Part shown: one piece after another, positions 36,091-43,659 of the stretch
How the letters are laid out: the number at the start of each line of letters is the position of its first letter
Position numbering within the stretch: position 1 is the stretch's first letter
Source: a bacterium YEK0313
GTDB lineage: Bacteria; Pseudomonadota; Alphaproteobacteria; Rhizobiales; Phreatobacteraceae
Reading direction: 5' to 3'
Length of the DNA stretch: 64,000 bases
Assembly (NCBI GenBank): GCA_000751295.2
Contig: CCMO02000001.1
Span: 5,238,951 to 5,302,950, forward strand
Program-made: the position numbers and the translations under genes
Notes under the pieces: model-generated
The model's database searches: none
What the model saw: the letters and a program-made list of their open reading frames with translations, nothing else
What the model was told of the DNA's origin: nothing

Positions 36091-37257
36091 ATGTCTCCGA
36101 CCATCACCTGCATCGAAGATCTGCGCAAGCTGGCCCAGCGGCGCGTGCCGCGCATGTTCTACGACTATGCCGATTCCGGCGCCTGGACCGAGAGCACCTA
36201 CCGGGCGAACGAGGCCGATTTCGGCAAGATCAAGCTGCGCCAGCGCGTCGCCGTCGACATGAGCAACCGCACGCTCGAAAGCACCATGGTCGGGCAGAAG
36301 GTGTCGATGCCGGTGGCGATCGCCCCGACCGGCCTCACCGGCATGCAGCATGCCGACGGCGAGATCCTCGCAGCCCGCGCCGCCGCCAAGGCCGGCATTC
36401 CCTTCACGCTCTCGACCATGAGCATCTGCTCGATCGAGGACGTCGCCGAGAACACCACGGCGCCGTTCTGGTTCCAGCTCTACGTGATGCGCGACCGCGA
36501 CTTCATCAACGCGCTGATCGACCGGGCCAAGGCGGCCGGCTGCTCGGCCCTGGTGCTGACCCTCGACCTGCAGATCCTCGGCCAGCGCCACAAGGACATC
36601 AAGAACGGCCTCTCGACCCCACCGAAGCCGACCATCGCCAACCTCATCAACCTGGCGACCAAGCCGCGCTGGTGCCTCAACATGCTCGGCACCAAGCGGC
36701 GCACCTTCCGCAACATTGCCGGCCACGCCAAGGGTGTCGACGACCTGAGCTCGCTGTCGTCCTGGACCGCGCAGCAGTTCGACCAGACGCTGAACTGGGA
36801 CGACGTCAAGTGGATCAAGGACCGCTGGGGCGGCAAGCTGATCCTGAAGGGCATTCTCGACCCCGAGGATGCCGAGCTTGCGGCTCGCAGCGGCGCCGAC
36901 GCCCTGATCGTCTCCAACCATGGCGGCCGCCAGCTCGACGGTGCGCTCTCCTCGATCGCCGCCCTGCCCGCCATCGTCGAGACCGTCGGCGACCGCATCG
37001 AGGTCTTGATGGACGGCGGCATCCGCTCCGGCCAGGACGTGATCAAGGCCCTGGCGCTCGGCGCCAAGGGCGTGTTCATCGGCCGCGCCTTCCTCTATGG
37101 CCTCGGTGCCATGGGCGAACAGGGCGTCACCGCCTGCCTGGACATCATCCGCAAGGAGCTCGATACCACCATGGCGCTGTGCGGCCTGCGCGACGTCAAG
37201 ACCGTCGACCGCAACATCCTGGTCACGCCGGGCAAGAGCACCAACATGGCGTTCTGA
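36091..37257 (+). CDS. lldD: FMN-dependent alpha-hydroxy acid dehydrogenase (L-lactate dehydrogenase type)
   Basis: A 388-residue FMN enzyme of the glycolate oxidase/L-lactate dehydrogenase family. It oxidises L-lactate or another 2-hydroxy acid at the inner membrane. FYDYADSGAWTE starts the fold. MPVAIAPTGLTGMQHADGE and PFTLSTMSICSIEDVAEN line the flavin. The catalytic histidine and arginine are in LIVSNHGGRQLDGALSS, and the C-terminal EVLMDGGIRSGQDVIKALALGAKGV holds the phosphate. An inverted repeat CTAGG..CCTAG (36031-36054) lies before the start and could be an operator. LldD is the usual name, but mandelate or glycolate oxidation is possible. Confidence 0.88.
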   Translation: MSPTITCIEDLRKLAQRRVPRMFYDYADSGAWTESTYRANEADFGKIKLRQRVAVDMSNRTLESTMVGQKVSMPVAIAPTGLTGMQHADGEILAARAAAKAGIPFTLSTMSICSIEDVAENTTAPFWFQLYVMRDRDFINALIDRAKAAGCSALVLTLDLQILGQRHKDIKNGLSTPPKPTIANLINLATKPRWCLNMLGTKRRTFRNIAGHAKGVDDLSSLSSWTAQQFDQTLNWDDVKWIKDRWGGKLILKGILDPEDAELAARSGADALIVSNHGGRQLDGALSSIAALPAIVETVGDRIEVLMDGGIRSGQDVIKALALGAKGVFIGRAFLYGLGAMGEQGVTACLDIIRKELDTTMALCGLRDVKTVDRNILVTPGKSTNMAF

Positions 37258-37299
37258 GGCGCATGTTCGCCTGGTTGCATCGAGACCTGCATCGAGGTC

Positions 37300-37471
37300 G
37301 GCCGTGGTTCGAGGGTCGCTTCGCTCCCGCCTCGCCATGAGGAACGGAAAGGCGTGGCATCAGGCGGTCACGAAGTGCTGCGCTCTGGGCTTCATGAGCA
37401 GCCCCGCTGCCATACCCCACATCCCTCATGGTGAAGTGCCCCAGCCCGGGCGCGGGCCTCGACCCACGGCC
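37300..37471. repeat. Inverted pair of intergenic palindromic repeats
   Basis: Two similar elements face each other after lldD. One runs 37300-37342 and begins GGCCGTGG, TCGAGG, and ends CCATGAGG. The other (37424-37471) is the reverse complement with the same ends, CCTCATGG and CCTCGACC..GGCC. This resembles the short repeats found between genes in many Hyphomicrobiales genomes. A related sequence may lie near 48335-48377. The rest of 37258-37668 holds no gene I can support; 37560-37668 is clearly richer in A and T. Confidence 0.5.
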
Positions 37472-37668
37472 TCCCCCGATGCAGCGCGTCCCGGTATGTG
37501 AGATTCCGGTCTGAGGGAGCGCGACGCCGCAGGTCCTCTTCGCCCAAAGAGGACGATTTTATCGTTCGACCCGTCGATTGCCGCAAAACGCATAAATTTG
37601 CTTTTCCGCAGGGGCATATGACGACAATAAGTTTCCAATTCTCCCATTCTTTTAAAAGAACAATCCGG

Positions 37669-37696
37669 TTGACATAACGGCCGGAAGGCCTATTTT
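37669..37696 (+). promoter_or_regulatory. Promoter of the SAM-II leader and met transporter
   Basis: TTGACA (37669-37674), a 16-base spacer and TATTTT (37691-37696) form a strong sigma-70 promoter. The start near 37703 precedes the SAM-II aptamer by about 25 bases. Confidence 0.68.
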
Positions 37697-37728
37697 GGGC
37701 TCATCCGCTGGCGCCCCGCGTCGGCAGA

Positions 37729-37778
37729 TCGCGGGATTTGATGGAGCAGCTTGCACCGCGTCACCAAGGGCTAAAGCG
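37729..37778 (+). promoter_or_regulatory. SAM-II riboswitch
   Basis: The stretch has the SAM-II core in order: CGCGG, GATTTGA, GCTTGCA, CCGCG and GCTAAAG. CGCGG pairs with CCGCG to form the first stem. The GCTAAAG segment is the 3' part of the pseudoknot, which folds back into the loop containing GATTTG. SAM-II aptamers bind S-adenosylmethionine and occur mainly upstream of methionine synthesis genes in alphaproteobacteria. Here the nearest downstream operon is metNIQ, so the ligand and target match. A hairpin CCACGAA..TTCGTGG follows and may be part of the expression platform. Confidence 0.85.
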
Positions 37779-37818
37779 CCACGAAGCGCATTCGTGGGCT
37801 CCCGTGATGGAGAGTGCG

Positions 37819-37932
37819 ATGAGCTTTGCGAGACTGCCCGATGCCTGGCCTTCGGGTGCTTCCTCCCAGACTGATCCCTGCCACCGGATGTCGTCGGTGA
37901 TGGGTTCGTGTCGATGCTGTCAAAGCATCTGA
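37819..37932 (+). CDS. Possible leader peptide (37 aa) after the SAM-II riboswitch
   Basis: A short reading frame with ATG at 37819 and GGAGAG five bases upstream, the best ribosome site in this leader. The product has an internal pair of methionines (HRMSSVM) and ends with three cysteines (GSCRCCQSI). The last codons overlap a small hairpin (GATGCT with AGCATC), and a GC hairpin with a T run follows at 37971. Leader peptides rich in a regulated amino acid can couple ribosome stalling to attenuation. Translation is unproven and the protein has no known family. Confidence 0.4.
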   Translation: MSFARLPDAWPSGASSQTDPCHRMSSVMGSCRCCQSI

Positions 37933-37970
37933 CCTGATCGAACCCTTCCCTGTCCCCCCTCATCGAGAGG

Positions 37971-37998
37971 CGCCGGCGACGTCCGGTGGCAGATTTTT
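37971..37998 (+). terminator. Terminator-like hairpin in the met leader
   Basis: CGCCGG (37971-37976) pairs with CCGGTG (37983-37988, one G-T pair) around a six-base loop, then GCAGATTTTT. It is weaker than a normal terminator but sits between the leader peptide and the small ORF at 38000, so it could be the switchable element in an attenuator. Confidence 0.4.
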
Positions 37999-37999
37999 C

Positions 38000-38188
38000 A
38001 TGTCCGACACCATCATCATCGAAATCGACGACGAGCCGATCGGCCTGGGTCAGCGCACCCGCGGCGGCGTGAGGTTTTTTGCCTCTGCGAGAGCCGTGCG
38101 CTCGCTCGACCATCAGGTTTTCCGCTCGATCCACGGCATCGAGCGGGCCGCCCGCGCGCTGATGACCCAGGACCGCAGAGCGGCCTGA
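38000..38188 (+). CDS. Small protein of unknown function upstream of metN
   Basis: A 62-residue product (starts MSDTIIIEIDDEPIG) with no signal peptide or membrane segment. The pattern of an N-terminal beta-rich stretch, then GVRFFASARAVRSLDHQVF and an alpha-helical RAARALM end looks like a short folded domain, not random translation. Similar small proteins occur beside rhizobial transporters in my recollection. Its ribosome site is weak, and its ATG follows the terminator-like T run directly. It would be cotranscribed with metNIQ. Confidence 0.5.
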   Translation: MSDTIIIEIDDEPIGLGQRTRGGVRFFASARAVRSLDHQVFRSIHGIERAARALMTQDRRAA

Positions 38189-38330
38189 CCGTCTCGCCCT
38201 CATGGCGCGTCGTCGCTGCAGCGGCAGCGCGTCCCATCGTTTTTGAGCCGACAGTTGAGATCATGACCCGCATTGCCCCCGTTCCATCGACGGCAGCCAA
38301 AGCCGGCGAGAGCCGGTGAGGGAGACCGCC

Positions 38331-39425
38331 ATGAACGCCGTCACCGCCTTCAAGGATCCGGTCGCGCTTGCCGCCGCCAATCCGGCCATTCGTTTCGCCG
38401 AGGTCTCCAAGCTCTATCCGGCCCGCAACGGCGACCCGGCGGTCGCCGCGCTCGACACGGTGAACCTCTCCGTCGCCAAGGGCTCGATCGCCGGCATTAT
38501 CGGCCGTTCCGGGGCCGGCAAGTCGACCCTGCTCAGAGTCATCAACGGACTGGAGCGGCCGTCCGCCGGACAGGTCTTCGTCGACGACGTCGACGTCGGC
38601 GCGCTCGACGGCGCGGGCCTCAGGGCCTTGCGCCGCCGCATCGGCATGATCTTCCAGCACTTCAACCTCCTGTCCTCGCGCACCGTCTTCGACAATATCG
38701 CGCTGCCGCTTGAGCTCGCGGGCACGCCGAAGGCGACGATCAGGACGCGCGTCGACAATCTGATCGAGCTCGTCGGCCTTGCCGACAAGCGCGGCCGCTA
38801 TCCCGCCGAGCTGTCGGGCGGCCAGAAGCAGCGCGTCGGCATTGCCCGGGCGCTCGCCACCGAACCGAAGGTGCTGCTGTCGGACGAGGCGACCTCGGCG
38901 CTCGACCCGGAAACCACCCGCTCGATCCTTGCCCTGCTCAAGCGCGTCAACGAGATCACCGGCGTGACCATCGTGCTGATCACCCACGAAATGCAGGTGA
39001 TCAAGGAGATCTGCGACCAGGTGGCGGTGATCGAGGCCGGCCGGATCATCGAGGAAGGACCGGTCTACCGGGTCTTCGCCGAGCCGGCGACGGCGACCAC
39101 CCGCACCTTCGTCTCCTCGGTGACCGGCGGCGAGCTGCCGCGCGAGATCGCCGCGCGGCTGCGGCCCGAGGCGGGCGAGGCGCGCCACGCCGTGCTGCGC
39201 ATCGTCTTCACCGGCGAGAACGCCACCGCGCCGATCCTGTCGCGGCTGTCGCGCTCGCTCGACATCGACATCAACGTCCTCTCGGGCCAGGTCGACGAGA
39301 TCGGCCGCCGGCCCTTCGGCAATATCACCGTCACCATCCCCGCCGCCGCCGAGACGGTCGGCGCGGTGACCGGTCTCATCACGGCCCACGGCCTCAAGGC
39401 GGAGGTGCTCGGCTATGTCGCCTGA
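38331..39425 (+). CDS. metN: Methionine ABC transporter ATP-binding protein
   Basis: A 364-residue ATPase of the D- and L-methionine importer. Walker A is GRSGAGKST, the signature LSGGQKQR, Walker B VLLSDEATSALD. The C-terminal 75 residues (AVLRIVFTGENATAPILSRL, FGNITVTI) form the NIL domain, which binds methionine and shuts the transporter when the internal pool is high. The ATG at 38331 has GAGGGAGA upstream; a GTG at 38316 is in frame. It is the first of three met genes and overlaps metI by 11 bases. Confidence 0.93.
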   Translation: MNAVTAFKDPVALAAANPAIRFAEVSKLYPARNGDPAVAALDTVNLSVAKGSIAGIIGRSGAGKSTLLRVINGLERPSAGQVFVDDVDVGALDGAGLRALRRRIGMIFQHFNLLSSRTVFDNIALPLELAGTPKATIRTRVDNLIELVGLADKRGRYPAELSGGQKQRVGIARALATEPKVLLSDEATSALDPETTRSILALLKRVNEITGVTIVLITHEMQVIKEICDQVAVIEAGRIIEEGPVYRVFAEPATATTRTFVSSVTGGELPREIAARLRPEAGEARHAVLRIVFTGENATAPILSRLSRSLDIDINVLSGQVDEIGRRPFGNITVTIPAAAETVGAVTGLITAHGLKAEVLGYVA

Positions 39426-40080
39426 ACTCGTCAAGCTGATCCTCGCGGCCACCGGCGAGACCCTCTACATGGTCGCCGCCGCCGGCCTCATCGGCACGCT
39501 CATCGGCCTGCCGCTCGGCATCTTCCTCGCCACCAGCGGCAAGGGCGAGCTCTACCAGGCCGTGCCGGTCAACCGCGTCCTCGGCATCGTGGTCAATGCC
39601 ACGCGCTCGACGCCCTTCATCATCCTGGTCGTCGCGATCATTCCGTTCACCCGCCTCATCGCCGGCACCTCGATCGGCACCAGCGCGGCGATCGTGCCGC
39701 TCACGGTGGCGGCCGCCCCGTTCATCGCCCGCATCATCGAGGCGGCGATCCGCGAGGTCGACCAGGGCCTGATCGAAGCCTCCAAGGCGATGGGCGCCTC
39801 CTCCCTGCAGATCGTCCTCAAGGTGCTGCTGCCCGAAGCGCTGCCGGCCATCGTGCTCGGCCTCACCCTCACCGCCGTCAGCCTGATCGGCTACTCCGCC
39901 ATGGTCGGCGCGGTTGGCGGCGGCGGGCTCGGCGATCTCGGCATCCGCTTCGGCTACCAGCGCTTCATGCCCGAGGTCATGGCCGCCGTGGTCGTCGTGC
40001 TGATCGTGCTCGTCCAGGCGGTCCAGACCATCGGCGAGGCCATCGCCCGCAAGGTCAACAAACGCATCCGCCGCGGCTGA
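39415..40080 (+). CDS. metI: Methionine ABC transporter permease
   Basis: A 221-residue inner membrane permease with five predicted membrane segments. GETLYMVAAAGLIGTLIGLPLG starts the family domain, and EASKAMGASSLQIVLKVLLPEALP is the EAA loop contacting MetN. GYSAMVGAVGGGGLGDLGIRFG is typical of MetI. It starts inside the last codons of metN, so the pair is translationally coupled. Confidence 0.94.
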   Translation: MSPELVKLILAATGETLYMVAAAGLIGTLIGLPLGIFLATSGKGELYQAVPVNRVLGIVVNATRSTPFIILVVAIIPFTRLIAGTSIGTSAAIVPLTVAAAPFIARIIEAAIREVDQGLIEASKAMGASSLQIVLKVLLPEALPAIVLGLTLTAVSLIGYSAMVGAVGGGGLGDLGIRFGYQRFMPEVMAAVVVVLIVLVQAVQTIGEAIARKVNKRIRRG

Positions 40081-40112
40081 GCGGCGTCCATTTCGAACCC
40101 CGGAGACCTCCC

Positions 40113-40928
40113 ATGACCATCACCAAGCTTGACCGGCGCATCGTGCTCGGCGCCGGCGTGCTCGCCACCGCGAGCCTTGCCGCCCCCGGCCTCGTCCGCG
40201 CGCAGCAGCGCGTCACCATCCGCATCGGCGGCACCGGCGGCCCGCACTCGCAGATCCTGGAAGCGGTGAAGCCGGTCGCCGCGACCCGCGGCATCGATCT
40301 CAAGATCACCGAGTTTTCGGACTACATCATTCCGAACGCGGCTCTGGCCGCTGGCGAACTCGACGCCAATTCCTACCAGCACAAGCCGTTTCTCGATCAG
40401 CAGAATGCCGACCGCAAATACAATCTCGTCAGCGTCGGCCTGACCGTGAACTTCCCGCTCGGCGTCTATTCGAAGCGCCACAAGACCTGGGACGAGGTGC
40501 CGGCCGGCTCGCAGATCGCCATCCCCAACGACCCCACCAATGGCGGCCGCAGCCTGCTGCTGCTGCAGGACAAGGGCGTGATCAAGCTGAAGGACGGCGT
40601 CGGCTACAGCCCGACCGTCATTGACGTCGTCGACAATCCGCGCCGGCTGCGCTTCCTGGAGATCGAGGCGGCCCAGACGCCGCGGTCGCTCGACGACGTC
40701 GCCGCCGCCGCGGTCAACACCAACTTCGCCATCCCCGCCGGCCTCAACCCGACGCGCGACGCGCTGCTGCGCGAGGATCCGAAGGGCCCCTATGTCAACC
40801 TGATCGCGGTGCGCGCCGTCGACAAGGACAAGCCCTGGGTCAAGCCGCTGGTCGAGAGCTACCAGTCAGCCGAGGTCAAGGCCTTCATCGAGAAGACCTT
40901 CCAGGGCTCGGTCATCGCCTCCTGGTAG
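40113..40928 (+). CDS. metQ: Methionine ABC transporter substrate-binding protein
   Basis: A 271-residue NlpA/MetQ-family binding protein. The signal sequence has twin arginines (DRRIVLGAGVLATASLAAPG) and no lipobox cysteine, so it may be exported by Tat and be soluble in the periplasm. The family blocks are ELDANSYQHKPFLDQQN, IAIPNDPTNGGRSLLLLQ and a late VNTNFAIPAGLNP. It is the last gene of the met operon and is followed by an inverted repeat at 40960. Confidence 0.93.
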   Translation: MTITKLDRRIVLGAGVLATASLAAPGLVRAQQRVTIRIGGTGGPHSQILEAVKPVAATRGIDLKITEFSDYIIPNAALAAGELDANSYQHKPFLDQQNADRKYNLVSVGLTVNFPLGVYSKRHKTWDEVPAGSQIAIPNDPTNGGRSLLLLQDKGVIKLKDGVGYSPTVIDVVDNPRRLRFLEIEAAQTPRSLDDVAAAAVNTNFAIPAGLNPTRDALLREDPKGPYVNLIAVRAVDKDKPWVKPLVESYQSAEVKAFIEKTFQGSVIASW

Positions 40929-40959
40929 GACCACCGGCCGCCATCGTGGCCAAAGCGTC

Positions 40960-40985
40960 GCTTCCCGGGTCTCTCCGGGAAGCGC
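40960..40985. terminator. Hairpin between metQ and the LysR gene
   Basis: A perfect 10-bp stem (40960-40969 with 40976-40985) with a six-base loop lies between convergent genes. There is no T tract on either side, so termination would be weak or Rho-assisted. Confidence 0.45.
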
Positions 40986-40998
40986 CCCGGCAGCGCGG

Positions 40999-41934
40999 TC
41001 AGCCGCCCCGCGCCTTCGGCGGTGCCGGCGCTCGTTCGTCGGCGACATCCCTGAGGAAGGCATCGACGATCTCGTTGCGGTGCGGCGGCCTGCGCGTCGC
41101 CAGCTCGAATCCGACCCGGTGGCGCAGGGTTTTCCTGTTGAGGGCGGCGAGCCGGCCCGACCGGATGTAGGGTTCGGCATAATGGCTCGGCAGATATCCC
41201 AGATACCGCCCTGACAGGATGAGGATGGCCCGGCCCTCCATATTGTCGCATATGGCGACGATGGCCGGGGGAATATGCCGCGTCTCCTCGGCGACGAGCG
41301 GCGAGCCGCGCCACACCCAGTCGTGACGATCCGCCTCCTCGATGCTCACCGCGCCGGCCTTGCCGTGCAGGACATGACTGTCGCTGCAATAGGCGACCTC
41401 CTCTTCATGGCCGAGCGGCAGATAGTCCAGCGTCGGCATCCGGCGCCAGAAATAGCTGACGGCCACGTCGACCATGCCCGCCAGCAGCATCTGCTCGAGC
41501 TCGGCGGGCGAATGGACGGCAACGGACAGCCGCACGGCCTGCTGGCGGGCACCGAACCGGGCGATGGCCGCGCTGATCCCGGTATTGACGTCGATCGGGC
41601 TGTGGCCGATCAGGCCGATCGTCAGGGTTCCGACCAGGGCCTTGTCGAGATTGCGGGCCTGCAGCTCGAAGGTGCCGATCGCCGAGAGCAGAGCCTTGCT
41701 GGCGGCCAGAAACTGCTCGCCGCGCGGTGTCAGGGCAAAGCCGCTGCGCCCGCGCTGGCACAGACGATAGCCGAGGCGCTCCTCGAGCGCCGCCAGCTGC
41801 ATGCTGATCGTGGGCTGCCCGACATTCAGGATGGTCTGAGCGGGCGTGATGCCGCCGGCCTGGGTGATCGTGACGAACACCTTGATCAGACGGATATCGA
41901 GGTCGTTCAGCCTGCCGAGCACACCGGGCCTCAT
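40999..41934 (-). CDS. LysR-family transcriptional regulator (GbuR-like)
   Basis: A 311-residue LysR regulator. The winged helix-turn-helix is at the N-terminus (FVTITQAGGITPAQTILN, QPTISMQLAALEERLG). The C-terminal part has the two-lobed inducer-binding fold (VGTLTIGLIGHSPIDVN). It is transcribed away from a sodium:solute symporter and a ureohydrolase. In Pseudomonas aeruginosa the LysR protein GbuR lies beside 4-guanidinobutyrase and a symporter gene. That layout suggests this protein responds to a guanidino compound and controls both transporter and enzyme. Confidence 0.88.
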   Translation of the reverse strand: MRPGVLGRLNDLDIRLIKVFVTITQAGGITPAQTILNVGQPTISMQLAALEERLGYRLCQRGRSGFALTPRGEQFLAASKALLSAIGTFELQARNLDKALVGTLTIGLIGHSPIDVNTGISAAIARFGARQQAVRLSVAVHSPAELEQMLLAGMVDVAVSYFWRRMPTLDYLPLGHEEEVAYCSDSHVLHGKAGAVSIEEADRHDWVWRGSPLVAEETRHIPPAIVAICDNMEGRAILILSGRYLGYLPSHYAEPYIRSGRLAALNRKTLRHRVGFELATRRPPHRNEIVDAFLRDVADERAPAPPKARGG

Positions 41935-41970
41935 ATCGATAGCGATCGATGTGAACCCATCATCAGCGAC

Positions 41971-41989
41971 AATTGAACAACGCGCAATT
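41971..41989. promoter_or_regulatory. Candidate LysR operator between divergent genes
   Basis: AATTG, nine bases and CAATT form a dyad of LysR-box size in the 209-base gap between the LysR gene and the symporter. A second dyad ATCGAT-AGCG-ATCGAT (41935-41950) touches the LysR start. Either could be the autoregulatory site; neither is proven. Confidence 0.4.
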
Positions 41990-42143
41990 CAGGCCAGACT
42001 GCCGGCAAACAGCAAAAAGCGCACGATCCGCAGGCGGTTCACCGGAAAGATCAGGCCAAAGCCAGGCCGACGATCCCAGGCCCGAACCGGCAAGCATCGA
42101 CGATGAACGATGCAAGCGGATCCAAGGGGAAGGGAAACGGCCC

Positions 42144-43559
42144 ATGGTCGTCGATCTGATCGTCGTTCTGATTTACGCCGCCGCGATGCTGCTGCTCGGC
42201 TGGTACGGCATGAAACGGGCGCGGACCACGGAGGATTTCCTGGTCGCCGGCCGCAATCTGGGGCCCACCTTCTACATGGGGACGATGGCGGCCACCGTGC
42301 TCGGCGGCGCATCGACGGTCGGCACGATACGGCTCGGCTACGTCCACGGCATTTCCGGCTTCTGGCTGTGCGCGGCGCTCGGCGCCGGCATCGTGGTGCT
42401 CAACCTGTTTCTCGCCAGGCCGCTGCTGAAGCTGCGCATCTATACGGTCACGCAGGTCCTGGAGCGGCGCTACAATCCCATGACGCGCCAGGCGAGCGCC
42501 CTCATCATGTTCGCCTACGCGCTGATGATCGGCGTCGTCTCGACGCTTGCCATCGGCACGGTCATGTCGGTGCTCTTCAGCCTGCCGTTCTGGCTCGCCG
42601 TACTCATCGGCGGCGGCGTTGTCGTCGCCTACTCGACCATCGGCGGCATGTGGTCGCTGACCCTCACCGACATCGTCCAGTTCCTGATCAAGACGGTCGG
42701 TCTGATGTTCATCCTTCTGCCGATCGCGCTCTATCGGGTCGGCGGCTGGGACCAGCTCGCCGCGAAGCTTCCGGCCAGCGCCTTCGATGTCGCCGCCATC
42801 GGCACCGACACGATCATCACCTACTTTCTCACCTTCTTTTTCGGCATCCTGATCGGTCAGGACATCTGGCAGCGCGTCTTCACGGCGCGCAGCGACAAGG
42901 TCGCCGTCTATGGTGGCACCGTCGCCGGCCTCTATTGCGTCGTCTACGGCCTCGTCGGCGCCCTGATCGGCATGTGCGCCAAGGTGCTGCTTCCCGACCT
43001 CGCCGACGCCAACAACGCCTTCGCCGCGATCGTCCAGGCGGCCATGCCGGACGGCCTGCGCGGCCTGGTCGTCGCGGCCGCCCTGGCGGCCATGATGTCG
43101 ACGGCCAGCGCCGGCCTGCTCGCAGCCTCGACGACGCTTGCCGAGGACCTCCTGCCGATCGTCAACGGCGGCAGGAGCGCGAGCCTGCAGACGAACCGGC
43201 TCATGACCCTGCTGACCGGCATTGCGGTGCTCGGCATCGCCCTGGTGGTGCGCGACGTCATCAGCGCGCTGACGCTCGCCTACAACCTTCTCGTCGGCGG
43301 CATGCTGATCCCGCTGATCGGCGCCGTGTTCTGGAAGCGGGCGAGCACTGCCGGGGCCATTGCCAGCATGACGCTCGGCTTCGTCACCGCCCTGGTCTTC
43401 ATGTTCAAGGACGGCTTCGACGCCAATACGCCGATCTACTACAGCCTGGCGATCGGCCTGGTCGCCTTCGTCGGCGTCAGCCTTGCCTTCCCCCAGGCCC
43501 GATCGCTCGCGACCGGGCTTGCGACCGACGCCGCCGCGTCGCCGTCCGCGCGCGAATAG
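42144..43559 (+). CDS. Sodium:solute symporter family protein
   Basis: A 471-residue inner membrane protein with about 13 segments, the SSS (LeuT-like) size. The N-terminal helix is followed by RTTEDFLVAGRNLGP and GTMAATVLGGASTVG, the usual sodium-site region. Its ATG at 42144 has GGGAAGGGA upstream; the frame is open to 41973. By its place between the LysR gene and the ureohydrolase it probably imports 4-guanidinobutyrate or a related cation. That substrate is inferred from neighbours only. Confidence 0.88.
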   Translation: MVVDLIVVLIYAAAMLLLGWYGMKRARTTEDFLVAGRNLGPTFYMGTMAATVLGGASTVGTIRLGYVHGISGFWLCAALGAGIVVLNLFLARPLLKLRIYTVTQVLERRYNPMTRQASALIMFAYALMIGVVSTLAIGTVMSVLFSLPFWLAVLIGGGVVVAYSTIGGMWSLTLTDIVQFLIKTVGLMFILLPIALYRVGGWDQLAAKLPASAFDVAAIGTDTIITYFLTFFFGILIGQDIWQRVFTARSDKVAVYGGTVAGLYCVVYGLVGALIGMCAKVLLPDLADANNAFAAIVQAAMPDGLRGLVVAAALAAMMSTASAGLLAASTTLAEDLLPIVNGGRSASLQTNRLMTLLTGIAVLGIALVVRDVISALTLAYNLLVGGMLIPLIGAVFWKRASTAGAIASMTLGFVTALVFMFKDGFDANTPIYYSLAIGLVAFVGVSLAFPQARSLATGLATDAAASPSARE

Positions 43560-43659
43560 CCGCCGCGGTCGCGCCGGCCGGCACGAGCCGGGCCACGGCG
43601 CCATCGCGTGGCCCGGCGCCCGTTTCCCCACCCCGACACGCGCAAGGAGCGCCTTGGCC

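Noticed and set aside
37426..37647. Possible small protein on the minus strand after lldD
   Set aside because: Most of it overlaps the inverted repeat element, and the composition is not that of a conserved protein.
37738..37818. Longer version of the leader peptide starting at 37738
   Set aside because: That start lies inside the SAM-II aptamer and has no ribosome site; the ATG at 37819 has one.
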